From Parabacteroides distasonis (GTDB lineage: Bacteria > Bacteroidota > Bacteroidia > Bacteroidales > Tannerellaceae): a DNA stretch of 64,000 nucleotides. The stretch is taken from positions 1 through 64,000 of the forward strand of contig JAFBIR010000010.1 in the NCBI GenBank assembly GCA_021531385.1, in the 5' to 3' direction. Position numbers and translations under genes: made by a program. The notes beneath the pieces are model-generated. The model saw nothing but the letters and a program-made list of their open reading frames with translations. It was not told where the DNA came from and did not search any database. Shown here in pieces: positions 36,501 to 44,740 of this stretch (position 1 is the stretch's first letter; every line of letters starts with the position of its first letter).

Positions 36501-37150
36501 AACCGGCGCAAGTGGAGCCAGCGCAGGAGATGCAAACAGTGACGTTGCCTGAACAGCCGGTGAAAGCGCCTGCTCCAATTGTGGTGGATTCGTTAGCGGA
36601 GCCGATCGTGGCTCATGAGAAGCCGTTACTTGTTGATACAGTACGGGTAGATTCCATTCCGGTTATACAACAGCCTATCGAGGAGCAAGGGCTTACCTTG
36701 AAGGAGATTCAGGAGATTCGCAAACAGGAGGCTGCCGCAGAGGAGGAGAAACGTGCGGAGGCACGCAAGGCATTTGAGGAGCAGCAGAAGGCGGATGAGG
36801 CTTTACGCCAGCAGAAGGCCAAGGAGCAAGAGGTTTTGCGAAAGCAACAGGCAGCCGAGGAACAGGCCTTGCTGAAGGCGAAAGCGGATCGGGAGAAGCA
36901 GTTAGAGGCTGATCGGAAAGCGAAGCTGAAGCAGGCCGAGGCCGAGCGTAAGGCGAAACTGAAAGCCCGTGAGGAGCTGCGTAAAGAGAAAGAGCGGGCG
37001 TATAAGGAGCGACTGAAGCAGAAAGAGAAGGAGCGCAAAGAGAAGGAACGGGCCTATAAACAGAAACTGAAGGAAAAAGAGAAGGCTCGCAAGGAGGCGC
37101 TGAGAGCAAAGGAGCAGGCGGCAAAAGCGAAGCGCAGTTTAAAGCGCTAA
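33587..37150 (+). CDS. porW: T9SS component PorW/SprE
   Basis: This 1187-residue lipoprotein has a signal peptide ending in the lipobox LLLWSC (Cys20). The N-terminal segment RFYHAFNTRYNIYFNGKQAF is the PorW/SprE signature. TPR-like helical repeats span about residues 130-400, then Gln/Asp-rich linkers and a second helical region (about 560-900). The last 170 residues are a charged Lys/Glu/Arg/Ala coiled coil (EKERAYKERLKQKEKERKEK type). PorW is needed for type IX secretion and gliding, linking the outer-membrane translocon to the motor. Its end overlaps the convergent LytTR gene by 12 bases. It is coupled to the metal permease gene. Confidence 0.88.
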   Translation: MKKGYSIIGILGLLLLLWSCSTKKNTKASRFYHAFNTRYNIYFNGKQAFDEALKSQQDGYKENYSEMIYMYPISAQPKDKQQTGGPFDRTIEKSNKAIKLHSITAKPAKKPGWKNNPKLVKEQAKEEYNPFLKNCWLIMGQAQFYNADFLQASATFSYIARHYAQEEEVVAEARLWQARCYAEMGWYYESEDILEKMNKEGIPAANLKQYAAVNADYLIKNQQFEEAVPYLKTAIKAEKNRKQRARMKYLLGQIYADLDLGSLAYKAFAEVIRSNPPYELEFAARIRQSEVFAGTNYLKVVKMLERMAKSQKNKDYLDQVYYALGNIYLNREDTVNAIKNYQLGIEKSTQNGMDKAICQIKLGDIYFTQRDYVKAQPCFSGALAGIKKEYKDYPRVSKLSAVLDELVVHVEAVQLQDSLQALAKMPEAERLAIIDKKIEEVKKEEEEAKALAEKEAYLAEQEAKGSGINRPGTETNTVQMPTAGGASFYFYNPQTVAQGKTQFQRKWGRRTLEDNWRRRKKELSTFDEPNPGDTEQADQSQVGADGQPLPTDSIAGGDLPAVAADDPHTREYYLQQLPFTEEDVAASNVIIEDGLYNMAMIYKDKLEDLPLSIEGFETLERRFPENTHRLESYYQIYLMALRLQDEALAAAYKTKLIQAFPESDYAVAVADPNYEYNIRMMDRVQDSLYQQTYARYLESDTATVRHSFKLVSEKYPLATLMPKFMFLDALTYVQAGDTEGFKAALRTLIEKYPKADVTELASEMLKGVLRGRALVQGGVRGMSWNLRFGVGEDGALSAEDSARVFNPERNMPYEMLLVYPAGSVDQNQLLFAVAAYNFANFMVKEFDLVFEEAGPISMLAIKGFYNFDEIIQYYKMIYGADGYATALNQAVAVLPISEANYETLMRGKTLEEYITFFDEQFGEELPDLAARWKARLAEDAAEAEESAEEDTAEIPAGDAPVVEPTEESKQVEPAQVEPAQEMQTVTLPEQPVKAPAPIVVDSLAEPIVAHEKPLLVDTVRVDSIPVIQQPIEEQGLTLKEIQEIRKQEAAAEEEKRAEARKAFEEQQKADEALRQQKAKEQEVLRKQQAAEEQALLKAKADREKQLEADRKAKLKQAEAERKAKLKAREELRKEKERAYKERLKQKEKERKEKERAYKQKLKEKEKARKEALRAKEQAAKAKRSLKR

Positions 37151-37951
37151 CTTCTCTTTCAACAGCTTGTAGCCGGAATGGCTGGCCCGGAGCGTCACCC
37201 CATTCTTCAGACGTACTTGATAGGTCTCCTTGCCGAATAGTTCGATGCGGGCAATCTGGGCGGTATGGACAATCGTGGAGCGATGGATGCGCACGAATGC
37301 CGGTGAGGGAAGGCTTTGCTCGAAATACTTCATGGTTTGTTCCTTCAAGTATTGGCCGGTCGTGGTGAATATCGTGACGTAGTCGCCGCTGGCTTGCAGA
37401 TACAGAATCTCCTCTAAGTCGATAATATGGATGCGTGCCCCATCTTTTACGGAAATCCGATCAATCAGCTTCACCTCTGCGGGTGCTTGTAGAGATGCAG
37501 GAGGAGGTGTAGCAGCCTGTTGCGTAAGAGGAACAACCCGCTCTTCGATAGATTCTTCCCGCTCTTGCTGCAAGGCATACCATTGCGTCAGAATAATCCA
37601 TAGCAAAGCCCCGTAAATCAGTCGGAAGGGGAGCGTGGGCAGATAGCTCGACCAAGAGACCTCCTCGACAAGTGCCTCTCCCAACAGGCCGCTGACACTC
37701 CACAGGAGAAGCACGAACAGGGATAACACGGTTTGTACTTGTGGGACAGGTATCACTTGGCGCACATACCATAAGCAATAGCCAGACAGGGTGAGAAGAC
37801 CCAGCGAGCAAAGACTATCCCCTAAAGCGACACCCAGCGAGCAATGGCCATACCCCATTAATAACCCGCATTGCAGTGTGATAGCCATCACGAAGAGCAC
37901 AATGCTAACCGCTTGACTGAGATAGGAGCGAAGGAGAGGATGCGCCTGCAT
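37139..37951 (-). CDS. Membrane-anchored LytTR DNA-binding regulator
   Basis: This 270-residue protein has four membrane segments (about residues 10-30, 40-60, 75-95 and 105-120) followed by a linker and a LytTR domain (about 165-265; IHIIDLEEILYLQASGDYVTIF, VRIHRSTIVHTAQI). There is no receiver domain, so it would work as a one-component regulator that senses through its membrane part or the adjacent gene product. It follows the LiaF-like gene by seven bases on the minus strand. Its end overlaps porW. Confidence 0.85.
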   Translation of the reverse strand: MQAHPLLRSYLSQAVSIVLFVMAITLQCGLLMGYGHCSLGVALGDSLCSLGLLTLSGYCLWYVRQVIPVPQVQTVLSLFVLLLWSVSGLLGEALVEEVSWSSYLPTLPFRLIYGALLWIILTQWYALQQEREESIEERVVPLTQQAATPPPASLQAPAEVKLIDRISVKDGARIHIIDLEEILYLQASGDYVTIFTTTGQYLKEQTMKYFEQSLPSPAFVRIHRSTIVHTAQIARIELFGKETYQVRLKNGVTLRASHSGYKLLKEKLAL

Positions 37952-37958
37952 GACACAC

Positions 37959-38708
37959 TTAATTTCTGATTTCTAAGCCGCTGAGGAATAGGTTGCCCTT
38001 AATGATCAAGGTATGGACTTGACCCGAAGGCTCCTCAATGTGTGTGCGCAGATCACGGTTACCCGCTAAGAACAGCATCAAGTCGGTGCGTACGACCCAG
38101 TTTGCCGGGACATGGATAATCACGCTGGCGCAAACACTGTGCACCTTGATGACCGTCTCCTCCTTTTCCAAGGTGGTTTTGCTCAGATCAAGAATGATAT
38201 TACTCATCAAGATGGAAATATCGGCTCCTTTAAATACCTTGTCCAATATGACCTGTTGTACCGAGGTGAAGCTGGTGTCGCAATAGACATACCCGTCATT
38301 CACATCCGTCTGTGCATGGATGTTGGTACCGGTGACCGGAGAACTGCTCTCTTTTCCCTCTTTGCGCCGCAAGAGAATAAGGAGTCCCATCCCGATAAAG
38401 AGCAGCGGCCAATAGGTGTGCCACTGAGCGGAAATGAACGCATTCCACTCGGGGAACAGAAAATAGCCACCGATCAGCAGCATGATGACACCCCCAATGT
38501 ACCGCCGCTGAAGGATGGCGCATACACCAGCCAGAATGATCAAGCTTTGCCACGAGATGAATTTGTCCACCCATTCTGATTCAATGATCCCTAAGTTTCG
38601 GAGGAGATAGGCCATACCTCCCACGATTAACACGAAAGCAACGAAATGCGCTCCTACCGATGAACGCTGTGCGTTTGATTTCTCTTCTTTGTTCTCTATG
38701 AGTTCCAT
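37959..38708 (-). CDS. LiaF-like membrane protein
   Basis: This protein (249 residues from the ATG at 38708) has four membrane segments (about residues 20-40, 45-60, 64-80 and 100-118) and a C-terminal soluble domain rich in beta strands with CASVIIHVPANWVVRTD near 200-216, like the LiaF/DUF2154 cell-envelope stress proteins. The frame can start at a TTG at 38729, but that codon overlaps a TACTTTTG promoter element, so I prefer the ATG. In Gram-positive bacteria LiaF tunes a cell-wall antibiotic response; here it is paired with a membrane LytTR regulator. Confidence 0.8.
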   Translation of the reverse strand: MELIENKEEKSNAQRSSVGAHFVAFVLIVGGMAYLLRNLGIIESEWVDKFISWQSLIILAGVCAILQRRYIGGVIMLLIGGYFLFPEWNAFISAQWHTYWPLLFIGMGLLILLRRKEGKESSSPVTGTNIHAQTDVNDGYVYCDTSFTSVQQVILDKVFKGADISILMSNIILDLSKTTLEKEETVIKVHSVCASVIIHVPANWVVRTDLMLFLAGNRDLRTHIEEPSGQVHTLIIKGNLFLSGLEIRN

Positions 38709-38726
38709 ATCGTTGAAATTTTTGCT

Positions 38727-38758
38727 CAAAAGTATTTATTTCAATCAGGTCATACAAG
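38727..38758 (-). promoter_or_regulatory. Promoter of the LiaF-LytTR operon
   Basis: On the minus strand CTTG (38758-38755), 20 bases, then TACTTTTG (38734-38727). The leader to the ATG at 38708 would be only about 12-15 bases. Confidence 0.7.
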
Positions 38759-38766
38759 CAAATTCC

Positions 38767-38814
38767 GTCGAGAAATGGGTTAGATGTCGATAAGTGCCGG
38801 ATGAAAGTCGATAA
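38767..38814 (-). repeat. Direct repeats upstream of the LiaF-LytTR promoter
   Basis: GTCGAGAA (38767-38774), GTCGATAA (38786-38793) and GTCGATAA (38807-38814) are spaced 19 and 21 bases apart, just upstream of the -33 element. The 21-base period is what LytTR proteins expect, though the sequence is not the published LytTR consensus. They may be sites of self-regulation. Confidence 0.5.
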
Positions 38815-38850
38815 AATAGTTCATTGAAAGAGGGAGGTTGGCGTGTCTAT

Positions 38851-38884
38851 AAAAAATTAGGGGCTGTCTCACGACACCCCCTAA
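38851..38884 (-). terminator. Terminator after the glycosyltransferase gene
   Basis: TTAGGGGCTGTC (38857-38868) pairs with GACACCCCCTAA (38873-38884) with one mismatch and a TCAC loop. On the minus strand a U-run of six follows. Confidence 0.75.
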
Positions 38885-39005
38885 CGAACTTTGTTAACCT
38901 TAATCTAATACTATTATGAAAAAACCACGGCGCAAATATACACAGAACGCCACCTTTTTTTGCTCTTTTACATATTAAAATATGTTATTCTGTATCAAGT
39001 GATAC

Positions 39006-40259
39006 CTATCTCATGGAAGAATAGGTTCCTTTCGTCTGTTCGATGAAATCGCAGAGGTGGCAAACGCCCTGTTCAGGCCGAATCTTTTGCCCTAACTGCT
39101 CGGCTTGCCGTTGGAGATTAGAATCGGTCATGAGCAGTTCCACTTTGCGATCCACCTCCCGTTGGGTTGCCTTACCGATTCGCAATGCGCTTGGCCCTAT
39201 GCCTAATCGCTCTACACGGTACGCCCAATAAGGCTGGTCGAGTAACAGCGGCGTGAGTAGTTGCGGCTTGCCGGCACGTGCAACACTGTGTGTAGTGCCA
39301 CAACCTCCGTGATGAATGACCCCTTGGCAATGGGAGAGCAACAGGTGGTGGGGCAGTGGCTGCGTCATGAGAAACAGCCGATCGTTGGTCTGCAATTGAA
39401 TGCCTGTTTGCGACCAACCTGAGCCAATCACTAATCGGAAGCCCTGCTTACGACAACTCTCCAAGAGCATTTGACAGAAACGATGTCCATCTTTGGCGGA
39501 GCAACTGCCCAAGGTGAAAAAGAGAATCGGATCAGATCCGCTTTCCACGAAGCGCAACAGCGTCTGATAAGCAGGCTCCTCATAGCTGAAACTGTCGTTG
39601 AAGCAATAGCCACCAATCTCCCAAGGGAAGGGCCAATCGGGGTCGGTCTCTCCAATCTGTGGACTATACATGAGGTAATTGAGCGAATGGGATCCGGCGT
39701 GGTAGCCGAAATTCGCAATCGGTGTCATCCCCAACTGTTGTCGCTGTTTGTTGATGGTCTCTTTGACCATGAGGTTGGTCAATCGGTTCATCACTTTCCA
39801 GAGCAATGCCGGAGGCAGCAGCGGGTTAGGCCGTTGAAAAGGCAGGGTAGCCGGACGGATATGCTTGCTTGGTAGCAACGGGGCATAGCCTGTGCGGATC
39901 AAGGGCCTCTCACAATACTCTGCAATACTGGGGGCGGCGAACTCCGAATTGGTGGAGATCACCAAGTCGTGTTGCTTCACCAAGGAGGGGAGCTGCTCAA
40001 ATTGGGTGTCAATGACCGCTCTTGTCCATTTCAAGAAGGGACGGAACCCCTGTTTCTTCTGTCCGGCATCGTCGATCATCCCTTTGATGTCATCGAAAGG
40101 CTGAAGCACATAGCGAAAGCCGTAGCTTTTGACAGAGGCCTCGAAAAGGGAGGGCACATTGAGTGTCACCTCATGCCCCCTGCGTCGCAGCTCCTCGGCC
40201 ACGGCCAAATAGGGAAGCACGTCACCCTGCGAGCCACGTGTCACTAACAGAATCTTCAT
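39006..40259 (-). CDS. UGT-like glycosyltransferase
   Basis: This 417-residue protein is a GT-B glycosyltransferase of the UDP-glucuronosyltransferase/macrolide-sterol type: MKILLVTRGSQGDVLPYLAVA (residues 1-21, nucleotide fold start), LFFTLGSCSAKDG near 240, and a nucleotide-binding VIHHGGCGTTHSVARAGKPQLL (split near 312-333) with LLLDQPYWAYRVE after it. Such enzymes glycosylate small lipids or natural products. It starts one base after the radical SAM gene, so the two form a coupled pair. The acceptor is unknown. Confidence 0.83.
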   Translation of the reverse strand: MKILLVTRGSQGDVLPYLAVAEELRRRGHEVTLNVPSLFEASVKSYGFRYVLQPFDDIKGMIDDAGQKKQGFRPFLKWTRAVIDTQFEQLPSLVKQHDLVISTNSEFAAPSIAEYCERPLIRTGYAPLLPSKHIRPATLPFQRPNPLLPPALLWKVMNRLTNLMVKETINKQRQQLGMTPIANFGYHAGSHSLNYLMYSPQIGETDPDWPFPWEIGGYCFNDSFSYEEPAYQTLLRFVESGSDPILFFTLGSCSAKDGHRFCQMLLESCRKQGFRLVIGSGWSQTGIQLQTNDRLFLMTQPLPHHLLLSHCQGVIHHGGCGTTHSVARAGKPQLLTPLLLDQPYWAYRVERLGIGPSALRIGKATQREVDRKVELLMTDSNLQRQAEQLGQKIRPEQGVCHLCDFIEQTKGTYSSMR

Positions 40260-40260
40260 A

Positions 40261-41472
40261 TCAATAGATTTTCAGTTGTTTCAATTTCTCGGGATCCAAC
40301 TGGTATTTCTGCTCCAAGGCTTGCAGATGTGCCTCTGAGAGATCCAACGGACGATTCAACCGACGAGCCTCCCAGTAGCCTTTCAATACAGCGGTGACCA
40401 TGCGACGTGGGTTGAACACGAACGAGGAGGTGATCCAGCAGCTGTGCGTGCACCAACAATTAGCCGTGGCTCCATGACCAATCGCTGCGATCTCTTTGCG
40501 CATCGCTTCGGATTGCATGATCCGCTGGATGTCGCAATCGTAGTCCTTTACATTGCCTAATGGCTCTCGCAACTCACAAGCCCGGAAGCGTCCATCATAG
40601 TCGATGACCAAGGTGGTCTCACCAGCGGTGCAATCCATCTTCCAAGGAGTAGGGCAATCCATGTTGCTGGCTCTTACGCCATACATCGCCCGGATAAAGC
40701 CTAAGTAGAAGAGGCGGGTGATCGGTTTACGTAAACCAGAACTCTCTCGCACCATCCGATCCGCATACGCATTATATACGGGTGCCACCTCATCTTGGAT
40801 CTTTCGCAGTGAGCTCTCGGTCAACACCTTCATACCGTCGTCGCGGGTCATACCTCGTGCGGCTTCGATGGTATGGGTGGAGAGTTGGAAACGACCATAG
40901 ATCCAGGTCATCCAATCCTCGATCTGATCCACATTGTATTTGGTGATCACCGTGGAGAGATTCTTCAAGACCATACCATCGTCCCCGAAATTCGCCTGGA
41001 TTAATTGCAAGGTGTGCAACGCCTTGTAGAAATTGCCGGGTACACCTCGTTGGCGATCATGTGTCTCGCCGAAGCCATCTAACGAGAGGCTGATATTGAT
41101 GTTACACTCCGGGCAGTTCTTCCGGAAACGCTTGATCCATTCCACGACGCGCTCCGGGCGTAACCCATTGGTCGGGATATTGACATCTTTAATGTGGTTG
41201 TTCTTGTAGAAGAGTTCCAAAATCTCTGGCAGGTCGTCCCGCAAGGTGGGTTCACCGCCTGAGATCCACAATCGGTTGAACTCGCCCGCTGTCTCAGAGA
41301 TGCGCTTAATCTCCTCAAAGGTTAGATCCGGTTGTTTCTTGTCCATCTCTTGGGCATAGAAACACATGGCGCATTTCGCATTGCAACGTCCGGTTACGAA
41401 GAGGAAAACCGATTCCAATTTGCGCTCCGTGCTCATGGCTCTGAAGGAGCTATATTTTCTTTTCTTATTCAT
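40261..41472 (-). CDS. Radical SAM protein with C-terminal Cys-rich domain
   Basis: This 403-residue protein has the radical SAM cluster motif GRCNAKCAMC (Cys30, Cys34, Cys37), the GGEPTLR motif (about 76-82), SLDGFG (about 134-139), and a C-terminal SPASM-like region with DCTAGETTLVIDYDGRFRACE and CWCTHSCW (about 285-305 and 345-352). It should bind a second cluster. Such enzymes modify peptides, sugars or lipids. It is coupled to the glycosyltransferase gene, with one base between stop and start. The target is not visible. Confidence 0.85.
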   Translation of the reverse strand: MNKKRKYSSFRAMSTERKLESVFLFVTGRCNAKCAMCFYAQEMDKKQPDLTFEEIKRISETAGEFNRLWISGGEPTLRDDLPEILELFYKNNHIKDVNIPTNGLRPERVVEWIKRFRKNCPECNINISLSLDGFGETHDRQRGVPGNFYKALHTLQLIQANFGDDGMVLKNLSTVITKYNVDQIEDWMTWIYGRFQLSTHTIEAARGMTRDDGMKVLTESSLRKIQDEVAPVYNAYADRMVRESSGLRKPITRLFYLGFIRAMYGVRASNMDCPTPWKMDCTAGETTLVIDYDGRFRACELREPLGNVKDYDCDIQRIMQSEAMRKEIAAIGHGATANCWCTHSCWITSSFVFNPRRMVTAVLKGYWEARRLNRPLDLSEAHLQALEQKYQLDPEKLKQLKIY

Positions 41473-41681
41473 GTCTGACGGATTTCATAAAGGTGCTGAT
41501 TTGGCGTGCGATCTCCTCTTTCCGCTTATAGCAAAGCCGAGCTAAACAACATAAACACCCCAATAACGCACTGATCAACATACTACTATCTTTTGGGCGC
41601 AAAATTGGTGGTTTCGGCAAATATGTACAATCTCCGATCGAAGGAATTCTTGGTCGATCGTTAATTCTTTCTCTCAAATGG

Positions 41682-42401
41682 TTACTTTGGCCAAATGCTA
41701 CGTCGCTCGATGGCCTCCTGGAGGCGTTGTTTGTAGTTGTCGGAAATAGGGATGTATTCATGCCCAAAGACGATACGACCACGCTCGATCACCTTGATCT
41801 TCTCCGGTTGCACGATAAAGGAGCGGTGCACACGCACGAAACGATCGACCGGAAGCATATCCTCTAAATTCTTCATGCTCATCAAAGAGAGGATGGGTTT
41901 TGATTCTCCCTCCACAAAGATCTTCACATAATCTTTCAGTCCCTCAATGTAGAGGATGTCACGCAGTTCAATCTGGATCAGCTTATACTCACTCTTGACG
42001 AAAATACTCTCGCGGGATTCGTTCGTTGGCATAGCCTCCCGATGGCTCAACTCATACCATTTCAAGGCCTTGTTGGCAGCCGTCAGGAAGTCGGTGTAGC
42101 TGATGGGCTTCAGCAGATAGTCGAGGGCATTCACCTTGTAGCTATCCAAGGCATACTGCTCGAAGGCGGTGGTGAAGATCACACGGGTCTCCTCGGATAG
42201 CATCCGACTCAGCTCCAGTCCACTCAACTCTGGCATCTGGATGTCTAAAAAAAGCAGATCGACGGGCTCTTGGCTCAATGCTTTCAAGGCTTCCAGCCCA
42301 CTGCCGTAACAGCCTTTCAGCTCCAAGAAGGGGGTTTTCATGGCGTAGCTCTCCAAGAGGCTAACCGCCAAAGGCTCATCGTCAATGATTGCGCACGTCA
42401 T
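41682..42401 (-). CDS. LytTR-type response regulator
   Basis: This 239-residue protein has a receiver domain (about residues 2-120; AIIDDEP, phosphorylation site Asp53 in LLFLDIQMPELSG, then KVNALDYLLKPI) and a LytTR DNA-binding domain (about 140-236; LIQIELRDILYIEGLKDYVKIF, VRVHRSFIV). It is the partner of the LytS-type kinase gene just upstream, which it overlaps by 20 bases. With the ABC exporter genes it probably forms an envelope-stress or export response operon. Confidence 0.92.
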   Translation of the reverse strand: MTCAIIDDEPLAVSLLESYAMKTPFLELKGCYGSGLEALKALSQEPVDLLFLDIQMPELSGLELSRMLSEETRVIFTTAFEQYALDSYKVNALDYLLKPISYTDFLTAANKALKWYELSHREAMPTNESRESIFVKSEYKLIQIELRDILYIEGLKDYVKIFVEGESKPILSLMSMKNLEDMLPVDRFVRVHRSFIVQPEKIKVIERGRIVFGHEYIPISDNYKQRLQEAIERRSIWPK

Positions 42402-43470
42402 CGAATTTGATTTTATGGATTACTAAATGGGCTACGTAGTTCTCCCCCTCCTTGCCATAGGTAAAGTGATAACATTCGGGATAAAGCAGGGAGAGCCGTT
42501 TCTCCAAGTTGCTTAGTCCGATGCCCGATCCACTCTTGTCGCCAGCGCTCTTTGGGAAGTAACTGTTGCGAATGGAGCAGCTGACGGTATCACCCGCTTG
42601 CCGGATCGTGATCTGGATGAACGAGGGTTGACTGTTACTCACTCCATGCTTGAAGGCATTTTCCACTAAGGAGATAAAAAGTAGTGGAGCGATCATCACG
42701 CCCGGTGTGGCCGCCTCGATGTCGGTTTGCAGATCGACGTGCCGTGGTAGTCGGATGCGCATCAGCTCAATGTAGTTGCGCAGGAAGTCCAGGTCCTTCT
42801 CGATCGGCACGAGCGGTTGGTTGCTCTCGTAGAGCACATAACGTAAGAGTCGGCTCAGGTCGTGCACCGCCTCCTGCGCCTTCTCCGGGCTGAAGGCGAT
42901 GAGGGAATAGATATTATTCAAGGTGTTGAAAAGGAAATGGGGATTGAGCTGGCTCTTCAAGTTGCTAAGCTCCGCCTCGGCGCGTTCTCGCTCCAATTCC
43001 CGTTGGTTCGCTTCCACTTGGTACCAGCCATTGGTCATACGGATAGCCACGCTAAGGCCAGTCACTAAGCTATAAATCGCTACATTAATGGCATGGAAAC
43101 CGATCTCGTCACGCAGCGGACGGGGATGAGGATGCTTCATCATTTCATCGGGGATGGCGTAAGTCATGCAGAGATGCACGAGTCCCATCATGGTCAGGAT
43201 CAGCAGTACATTGCAAAGCAGGAACCAACGGGTCTCTCGCCGGAAAAGGAATCGTTTGATCAGCCATATATAATTAATGTAGAAGATAGACATGAAGCTG
43301 AGCGGTACGATGATGCTGCGCACGTAATCTTCTACGGAGCTGACTCCTGAGCGCCCCGTGAAAAAGAGGGGGGAGCAGATTAATATGCCCCACCCCACGA
43401 TATGGATCAGGTGTCCCGTCCCCTTGACACGGGGCATGGGAGGCACCTCTATGTTCTTGTGTCTGTTCAT
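42382..43470 (-). CDS. LytS-type sensor histidine kinase
   Basis: From the ATG at 43470 (362 residues) there are about four membrane segments, then the His_kinase domain with SQLNPHFLFNTLNNIYSL; His178 is the phospho-acceptor. The C-terminal HATPase_c domain has VENAFKHG and GSGIGLSNLEKRL. The frame is open to 43563 but that extension is basic and non-hydrophobic, and would overlap the permease gene, so I take the later start. The gene follows the permease by 19 bases and overlaps the response regulator. Confidence 0.88.
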   Translation of the reverse strand: MNRHKNIEVPPMPRVKGTGHLIHIVGWGILICSPLFFTGRSGVSSVEDYVRSIIVPLSFMSIFYINYIWLIKRFLFRRETRWFLLCNVLLILTMMGLVHLCMTYAIPDEMMKHPHPRPLRDEIGFHAINVAIYSLVTGLSVAIRMTNGWYQVEANQRELERERAEAELSNLKSQLNPHFLFNTLNNIYSLIAFSPEKAQEAVHDLSRLLRYVLYESNQPLVPIEKDLDFLRNYIELMRIRLPRHVDLQTDIEAATPGVMIAPLLFISLVENAFKHGVSNSQPSFIQITIRQAGDTVSCSIRNSYFPKSAGDKSGSGIGLSNLEKRLSLLYPECYHFTYGKEGENYVAHLVIHKIKFDDVRNH

Positions 43471-43489
43471 GGCCGTAAAGTTACCGCTT

Positions 43490-44710
43490 TTATTCGTATC
43501 GGATCGCCTCGATCGGATCCAATTGCGCCGCTTTCTTCGCCGGATACCAACCAAAGAAGACACCCGTCACCGTGCAGACCACGAAACTGAGCAACACGCT
43601 CCAGGGCTGGATGTAGATGGGGAAGTGGGCGACCACGTTGACCATCACCGCAGCCCCAATGCCAAATAGCACACCGATCAAACCGCCTGTCACGCTGATC
43701 AAGATAGACTCAATCAAGAATTGCGCCAGAATGTCGATGCCTTTCGCTCCAATACTCATGCGCAAACCGATCTCACGGGTACGCTCCGTCACGCTGACAT
43801 ACATGATATTCATGATACCGATACCGCCGACCAGCAGCGAGATACCCGCCACAGCAGCCAACAGGGTGGTCATGATGTCGGTCGTGGTGGTCAGCATCGT
43901 GCTCAATTCCTGCATGCTACGGATGGTGAAGTCGTCCTCATCCGTATCTTTCAAGCGGTGGTTGCGACGCAAGATCTCCGAGATCTCCTCGATCGCCTGT
44001 TCCGTGTATTGCTCATCCAATGCTGAGCAGGTGATACCCTGCAGGTGCGTGATCGCCAACACCTTTTTCTGGATGGTGGTATAGGGGGCCAAGATCAAGT
44101 CGTCTTGATCCATACCCATGCTGTTGTAGCCCTTGCTCTTCAAGACACCTACCACCCGGAAGGGAAGCTTGTTGAAGCGGATCACCTTACCCACGGGGCT
44201 GCTGCCATCCGGGAAGAGGTAATCCACCACTGTCTTACCGAGTACGCAGACTTTAGCGGCAGTCTTCACATCCTGCTCACGGAACATCTCGCCATCCTCG
44301 ATCTCATAGCGACGGATCTCCAAATAGTCCGTGCTGATGCCATAGACCGTAGTCGGTGCATTGTTGGCTCCATTGATGGCCTGTCCACTGCTGTTCACGG
44401 AAGGGGAGGAGGCCGCTACATAGCGGGTCTCGTTCACGATGTCCTCATAGTCTTGCAGCTTCAAGGTTTCCATGGAGGAGGCATCTTGACGCTGGCCACC
44501 CATCATGTCCGCTCCGGGTTGGATCATGATCATGTTCGAGCCCATCTCACTGATCTGCGCTTGGATGCTCTGCTTCGAACCTTGACCAATCGCCAACATG
44601 GTGATCACGGAGGCCACACCGATGATGATACCCAACATGGTGAGGAAACCGCGCAGTTTGTTGTTGGCCAACGCGCGGATCGCTATCTTTAGTAAGTTCG
44701 CTGTGTTCAT
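43490..44710 (-). CDS. MacB-type ABC transporter permease
   Basis: This 406-residue protein has an N-terminal membrane helix (about residues 18-40; GFLTMLGIIIGVASVI), a large periplasmic domain (about 45-275), and three C-terminal helices (about 283-400; GGIGIMNIMYVSVTERTREIGLR motif split at 292-314). This is the MacB/FtsX permease layout without its own ATPase domain; the ATPase is the separate gene upstream. It should pair with the adaptor and TolC proteins in a tripartite exporter. Confidence 0.92.
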   Translation of the reverse strand: MNTANLLKIAIRALANNKLRGFLTMLGIIIGVASVITMLAIGQGSKQSIQAQISEMGSNMIMIQPGADMMGGQRQDASSMETLKLQDYEDIVNETRYVAASSPSVNSSGQAINGANNAPTTVYGISTDYLEIRRYEIEDGEMFREQDVKTAAKVCVLGKTVVDYLFPDGSSPVGKVIRFNKLPFRVVGVLKSKGYNSMGMDQDDLILAPYTTIQKKVLAITHLQGITCSALDEQYTEQAIEEISEILRRNHRLKDTDEDDFTIRSMQELSTMLTTTTDIMTTLLAAVAGISLLVGGIGIMNIMYVSVTERTREIGLRMSIGAKGIDILAQFLIESILISVTGGLIGVLFGIGAAVMVNVVAHFPIYIQPWSVLLSFVVCTVTGVFFGWYPAKKAAQLDPIEAIRYE

Positions 44711-44740
44711 AATTGCTGTTTTTTAACGTTCAAATGCCCC

